A stretch of DNA of 17,331 nucleotides from an uncultured Eubacteriales bacterium. GTDB lineage: Bacteria > Bacillota > Clostridia > Lachnospirales > Lachnospiraceae. The DNA lies in assembly GCA_949297565.1 (NCBI GenBank), contig CASFUI010000029.1, positions 1 through 17,331 of the forward strand, read 5' to 3'. The notes below the pieces were generated by a model, which saw nothing but the letters and a program-made list of their open reading frames with translations, was not told the origin of the DNA and did no database searches. A program made the position numbers and the translations under genes. The number at the start of each line of letters is the position of its first letter. Position 1 is the stretch's first letter. This document shows positions 13,895 through 17,331 of this stretch, in pieces.

Positions 13895-15715
13895 TTATTT
13901 TTGTGCCTGCGCGGGCTGCACGTCTGTCTCAGCAAAGCTCCTCGTCTCAGGAAGCTTATATTTTTCCTTGTACTGAGCATATCTGGCTCTAAACTGTTCG
14001 TTATTCTCCCGCTTTATTGTTCCGAGATATTCATGAGTATCAAATCCGTCCTGCTTAATCTCAATTATGCAGACGGCAATATTGGAACAATGATCGGCAA
14101 TACGCTCATAATTTGTAATAATATCAGAGTGAACAAAGCCCAGCTCAATAGTACATTTGCCCTCTCTGAGTCTTCTGATATGGCGCGCTTTCAGCTCTAT
14201 ATTCATATCGTCTATAACTTCTTCGAGAGGCTCGACAAGCATCGCCTCATGAACATCCTCATCCTCAAATGCTTTATATGACATATTTACAATATCCTTC
14301 ACAGCACCGGTAAATATACTGAGTTCCAACGCCGCCTTATCGGAAAAACGCATATTCTTTGTATGCATCTCTCTTGCCGCGTCCACAAGATTGCATGCGT
14401 GGTCGGAAATTCTTTCAAAGTTACCTATTGAGTGAAGAAGCATATTAAGCGTCTCCGAATCCTGCTCCGTGAGGTCACGGCTGCTCAGCTTCATGAGATA
14501 TGTTCCAAGCTCATCCTCGTATCTGTCAACACGCTCTTCAATCTCACTGACCTTTTCCGCTCCGTCCTCGCTGAAATTCTTAAACAGTTCGAGTGACTTA
14601 AACAATGCCTCCTTAGATAAAGCTGCCATATTATTTGTCACTGTACGGCAGTGCTGCATAGCAAGGCTGGTCTTGTCAAGAAATCTCTCATCGAGAAGCG
14701 CAAATTCTTTATCTTTATCCAATGCCGGAACATCGTTCTTGTCCTCACGCACCGACATATATGCGAGCTTTTCAAGTCCCTTGCTGAAAGGAAGCAAAAG
14801 ACATGTAGCAAATACGTTAAATGTGCTATGTATAGTTGCTATTCCAACCGGCGTAGCGCTCTGTGTCAGAAAATCAAAATGAACAAACGCATTAATCAGG
14901 TAGAAAAGACACATGAAAACTATCGTACCTATAATATTGAAGTAAAGATGTACCAGAGCTGCACGCTTGGCATTTTTCTTTGCCCCGATAGCTGAAATCA
15001 TCGCTGTAACACATGTACCTATATTCTGACCCATGATAATAGGCAGCGCTGTGGCAAATGTAACACTTCCTGTTGCGCTGAGAGCCTGAAGTATACCAAC
15101 TGACGCAGACGAACTCTGTATTATAGCTGTGAGAATTAAACCTGCAAGCATACCTAATATCGGATTAGAAAACATTGTAAGAATATTTGTAAATTCAGGT
15201 ACATCTGCAAGCGGCTCAACAGCAGCGCTCATCGCGTCCATTCCATACATAAGAATTGCAAAGCCAACAAGAATTTTTCCTATGTCGTGAAGCTTTTCCT
15301 TCTTCAGGAACATAATCATAATAACGCCAATCATTGCAAGAATCGGTGAAAATGACATAGGCTTTAACATATTTATTAAAAAACTGTCACCCTCAATTCC
15401 CGTAAGGCTCAAAATCCATGACGTTGCGGTCGTACCTATATTGGCACCCATTATAATGCCTACCGCCTGGCTCAATTTCATAATTCCGGAGTTTACAAAG
15501 CCTACCACCATAACTGTTGTGGCAGATGAAGACTGAATAACCGCTGTGACTCCGGCTCCAAGCAATACACCTTTTATAGGGCTTGAAGTCAGTCTCTCCA
15601 AAATAGACTCAAGCTTTCCTCCTGAAGCCTTAGATAATCCCTCTCCCAGCAGTTCCATTCCGTACAGGAACAAAGCCAGTCCGCCAATCAATGCGATTGC
15701 ATTAAAAATACTCAT
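13895..15715 (-). CDS. Na+/phosphate cotransporter with C-terminal PhoU-like domain (NptA/YjbB family)
   Basis: A 606-residue protein. The membrane half (about 1-320) has the duplicated NaPi-II signature: QSSSATT at 61-67 with GANIGTTATSW (90-100), and QSSSASV at 200-206 with GQNIGTCVTAM (229-239). The cytoplasmic part (about 350-560) is a PhoU-like helical domain with FERISDHACNLVD and YERIADHCSNIAV. Members move inorganic phosphate using the sodium gradient; the PhoU-like tail may gate transport or link it to signalling. ATG 15715 has GGAGG six bases upstream. An in-frame start at 15775 would coincide with the predicted transcription start, so the shorter form is preferred. It is preceded by a four-hexamer PHO-box-like array and followed 43 bp later by the PhoP-type regulator. 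Confidence 0.93.
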   Translation of the reverse strand: MSIFNAIALIGGLALFLYGMELLGEGLSKASGGKLESILERLTSSPIKGVLLGAGVTAVIQSSSATTVMVVGFVNSGIMKLSQAVGIIMGANIGTTATSWILSLTGIEGDSFLINMLKPMSFSPILAMIGVIMIMFLKKEKLHDIGKILVGFAILMYGMDAMSAAVEPLADVPEFTNILTMFSNPILGMLAGLILTAIIQSSSASVGILQALSATGSVTFATALPIIMGQNIGTCVTAMISAIGAKKNAKRAALVHLYFNIIGTIVFMCLFYLINAFVHFDFLTQSATPVGIATIHSTFNVFATCLLLPFSKGLEKLAYMSVREDKNDVPALDKDKEFALLDERFLDKTSLAMQHCRTVTNNMAALSKEALFKSLELFKNFSEDGAEKVSEIEERVDRYEDELGTYLMKLSSRDLTEQDSETLNMLLHSIGNFERISDHACNLVDAAREMHTKNMRFSDKAALELSIFTGAVKDIVNMSYKAFEDEDVHEAMLVEPLEEVIDDMNIELKARHIRRLREGKCTIELGFVHSDIITNYERIADHCSNIAVCIIEIKQDGFDTHEYLGTIKRENNEQFRARYAQYKEKYKLPETRSFAETDVQPAQAQK

Positions 15716-15780
15716 TCTCTTCCTCCATGTTAGGTGAAATAAATCACCCGGTAATATTTTACTTATTTTTAACATTTCGG

Positions 15781-15834
15781 AGTATAGACCAAGTATCTGA
15801 AATTTATATCAAATATATGTAAAATCTATGTAAA
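15781..15834 (-). promoter_or_regulatory. PHO-box array and promoter of the cotransporter-phoP operon
   Basis: Four hexamers on the minus strand, each separated by exactly 5 bp: TTTACA (15829-15834), TTTACA (15818-15823), TTGATA (15807-15812), TTCAGA (15796-15801). These fit the TT(A/T/C)A(C/T)A direct repeats bound by PhoP in Bacillus. Nine bp further is a -10 TATACT (15781-15786) with no separate -35, so the array covers about -22 to -60, the position expected for PhoP activation. Confidence 0.78.
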
Positions 15835-15872
15835 ATTTTTTACTTATATATGAATTTTATTAAAATTTTCTA

Positions 15873-16529
15873 TCATTTATTTTCCTTTTCAGGATGAGAG
15901 CCCGTAATTGAGAAAATAACCCACTCTGATATATTTGTAGCGTGATCGCCTATTCTCTCAAGGTATTTAGCCACCATAAGCAAATCTGCCGCCTGCTCCC
16001 CGGCATCAACATTCTCATGTATCATACTTATAAGCTCATTTTTAACCTTGGAAAACAAATCATCAACTATATCATCATGCGCGATTACAGCTTCTGCTTT
16101 CTCCATATCCTTGTTTACAAACGCCTCTATGCTCTCAACCAGCATAACCATAGTTTCCTTAGCCATTTGCTGTATGTGTTCAAGCTTCTTGATATATGGC
16201 TTGTCCGCCATAGCAATGGTTATCTCTGATATATCGGTTGCGTGGTCGCCTATTCTTTCCATATCGGTTATCATTTTCAGCGCCGCCGAAATAAGCCTCA
16301 AATCCTTTGCAACCGGCTGCTGCTGCAAAAGCAGCTTGAGACACAAATCCTCGATTTCCCGCTCCTGACGGTCAATCTCTTCATCCGAATCAATCACCTC
16401 TTTTGCGAGAGCGACATCCTGAGCAACCATTGCCTTCACAGCAGTTTCAATAGATTTTTCAATCATGCTGCCCATTTCAATGAGCTCATCATTCAAAGTA
16501 CATAACTGTCTGTCAAATCTGTTTCTCAT
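15873..16529 (-). CDS. phoU: Phosphate signalling regulator PhoU
   Basis: A 218-residue soluble helical protein of two three-helix bundles, the normal PhoU length. The metal-binding signature appears twice, ERIGDHATDI (91-100) and ERIGDHATNI (191-200), exactly 100 residues apart. PhoU usually links phosphate transport to the PhoR/PhoP sensor pair, damping signalling when phosphate is plentiful. No PstSCAB transporter genes are in view, so here it may act with the Na/Pi cotransporter or with a Pst system elsewhere. The ATG at 16529 follows AAGGAGAG. It has its own PHO-box-like promoter but no strong terminator after its stop codon (only an AT-rich weak fold at about 15845-15870), so partial read-through into the cotransporter gene is likely. 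Confidence 0.95.
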   Translation of the reverse strand: MRNRFDRQLCTLNDELIEMGSMIEKSIETAVKAMVAQDVALAKEVIDSDEEIDRQEREIEDLCLKLLLQQQPVAKDLRLISAALKMITDMERIGDHATDISEITIAMADKPYIKKLEHIQQMAKETMVMLVESIEAFVNKDMEKAEAVIAHDDIVDDLFSKVKNELISMIHENVDAGEQAADLLMVAKYLERIGDHATNISEWVIFSITGSHPEKENK

Positions 16530-16571
16530 AAACTCTCCTTAATAATTAAACTGTTTTTTGCTCCGGCTTTA

Positions 16572-16626
16572 ATTATAAGGATTAAATGTAAAATCAAATA
16601 TCACAAATACGTTAAATTTGTGTAAA
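16572..16626 (-). promoter_or_regulatory. PHO-box array and promoter of phoU
   Basis: On the minus strand TTTACA (16621-16626), TTAACG (16610-16615), GTGATA (16599-16604) and TTTACA (16587-16592) are spaced by 5, 5 and 6 bp. A perfect -10 TATAAT (16572-16577) follows after 9 bp. The layout equals that of the cotransporter promoter at 15781-15834. The array begins 8 bp after the homoserine dehydrogenase stop codon. Confidence 0.75.
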
Positions 16627-16634
16627 ATGTATTA

Positions 16635-17331
16635 TTAATATACTCTAATCACACCTGCAATTTCCTGAACAACCGACATCCCTTTAAAAACTGCCATTGC
16701 ATCATTAAAATGCTTTTCCTCAACCTCATCTGTTATAATTACAAGCTCGGCTACACCGCCGCTTCTTCTCTTCTGCACGACCTGTGCGATACTTACGTCA
16801 TTATTTCCAAGCACGCTCGCAATATTGGCAAGTACTCCCGGACGGTCATGCGCGTTAATCCTCAGGAAAAACTTACTCTTTGTCTCATCTATTTTCTTGA
16901 CGTTAAGCTTCTTATAACAGCTGCAGCCTATTCTTCCGCAGCAGTCACGCACAATATCTCTCATAACATCAATAATGTCACCCATCACAGCGCTTGCCGT
17001 CGGCATCTGTCCCGCTCCTCTGCCCATAAACATGGCGTCGTCCATCGCGTCTCCGTGAACAAACACCGCGTTAAACGCATCGCGCACGGTCGCCAGCGGA
17101 TGATTTTCATCTATAAGCATAGGGTGTACTTTAACCTCTATCTCTCCGTCAACATTTCTTGCAAGGCCGAGCAGCTTGACAACATATCCGAACTCTTTTG
17201 CGTATCTGATGTCATCCGCCGTAATCTTTGTAATTCCCTCCGTATATACGTGATTGAAGGTCACACGCGAGTTAAACGCTATCGATGCCATTATAGCCAT
17301 TTTTCTTCCTGCATCATAGCCTTCTACATCA
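16635..17331 (-). CDS. hom: Homoserine dehydrogenase, C-terminal part (5' end outside window)
   Basis: The frame is open to the window edge; 232 residues are visible, beginning DVEGYDAGRKMAIMAS. This matches the catalytic domain of homoserine dehydrogenase, the NAD(P)H-dependent reduction of aspartate semialdehyde to homoserine for threonine and methionine synthesis. Family landmarks are EGITKITADDIRYAKEFGY and the late MGRGAGQMPTASAVMGDI. The last ~75 residues form an ACT domain (FFLRINAHDRPGVLANIASV onward), typical of forms feedback-inhibited by threonine. The N-terminal Rossmann fold lies beyond base 17331. A methionine codon at 17300 is internal, not the start. No terminator is visible before the phoU promoter, so some transcription probably continues into phoU. 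Confidence 0.94.
   Translation of the reverse strand, partial: DVEGYDAGRKMAIMASIAFNSRVTFNHVYTEGITKITADDIRYAKEFGYVVKLLGLARNVDGEIEVKVHPMLIDENHPLATVRDAFNAVFVHGDAMDDAMFMGRGAGQMPTASAVMGDIIDVMRDIVRDCCGRIGCSCYKKLNVKKIDETKSKFFLRINAHDRPGVLANIASVLGNNDVSIAQVVQKRRSGGVAELVIITDEVEEKHFNDAMAVFKGMSVVQEIAGVIRVY

Noticed and set aside
14469..14882. A 137-codon open frame on the plus strand within the cotransporter gene
   Set aside because: Low-complexity Ser/Leu-rich translation antisense to the conserved PhoU-like domain; a reading-frame shadow.
16542..16576. 9-bp inverted repeat ATAATTAAA/TTTAATTAT in the phoU leader, possible riboswitch or attenuator
   Set aside because: Purely A/T stem with a 17-nt loop that overlaps the -10 box; such repeats are common by chance in AT-rich DNA, and no U run or aptamer-like structure follows.

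Overview
The window reads as a chromosomal segment of a Gram-positive anaerobe of the class Clostridia, most likely Lachnospiraceae. Reasons: moderately AT-rich DNA, strong GGAGG-type ribosome sites, sigma-A-like promoters, a CsoR-type copper repressor, a BceRS-BceAB-type peptide-sensing module, a Na/Pi cotransporter with a PhoU tail, and a DUF2935 protein (a family known mainly from Firmicutes). The family assignment is inference; no rRNA or other direct marker is present. Every gene lies on the minus strand, so in transcription order the window runs from high to low coordinates. No tRNA, rRNA, CRISPR array, transposase or phage gene was seen.

(1) 17331-15873, then 15715-11547: the 3' part of homoserine dehydrogenase, then a phosphate block: phoU, a Na/Pi cotransporter, a PhoP/PhoB-type response regulator and a PhoR-type kinase. 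phoU and the cotransporter each have an upstream array of four PHO-box-like hexamers at about 11-bp spacing. Each array ends exactly 9 bp before a -10 box, which predicts PhoP-activated promoters and autoregulation of phoP by read-through from the cotransporter gene. Regulator and kinase are separated by an intrinsic terminator and a roughly 130-bp cluster of palindromes resembling a dispersed intergenic repeat.

(2) 11472-6837: a BceRS-BceAB-type antimicrobial-peptide sensing and detoxification module, with regulator and kinase in one operon and ATPase and permease in a second. The kinase stop codon lies inside a perfect 14-bp palindrome fitting the BceR-type operator TNACA-N4-TGTAA. The terminator of the kinase operon occupies the -35/-10 region of the transporter promoter.

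(3) 6756-5737: a flippase-like membrane protein of the UPF0104 (lysylphosphatidylglycerol synthase transmembrane) type with its own promoter and terminator.

(4) 5650-1: a metal-related region. A DUF2935 protein with duplicated Glu/His helices lies 3 bp before a 1239-residue multicopper oxidase made of three tandem two-cupredoxin repeats. Its eight trinuclear-cluster histidines are split between repeats 1 and 2, and it has a Cys-rich linker. After a terminator come csoR, with a clear 17-bp operator, and the start of copA. The DUF2935-oxidase pair is the least understood and most interesting part; its reaction (cuprous, ferrous or manganous oxidation) cannot be decided from sequence.
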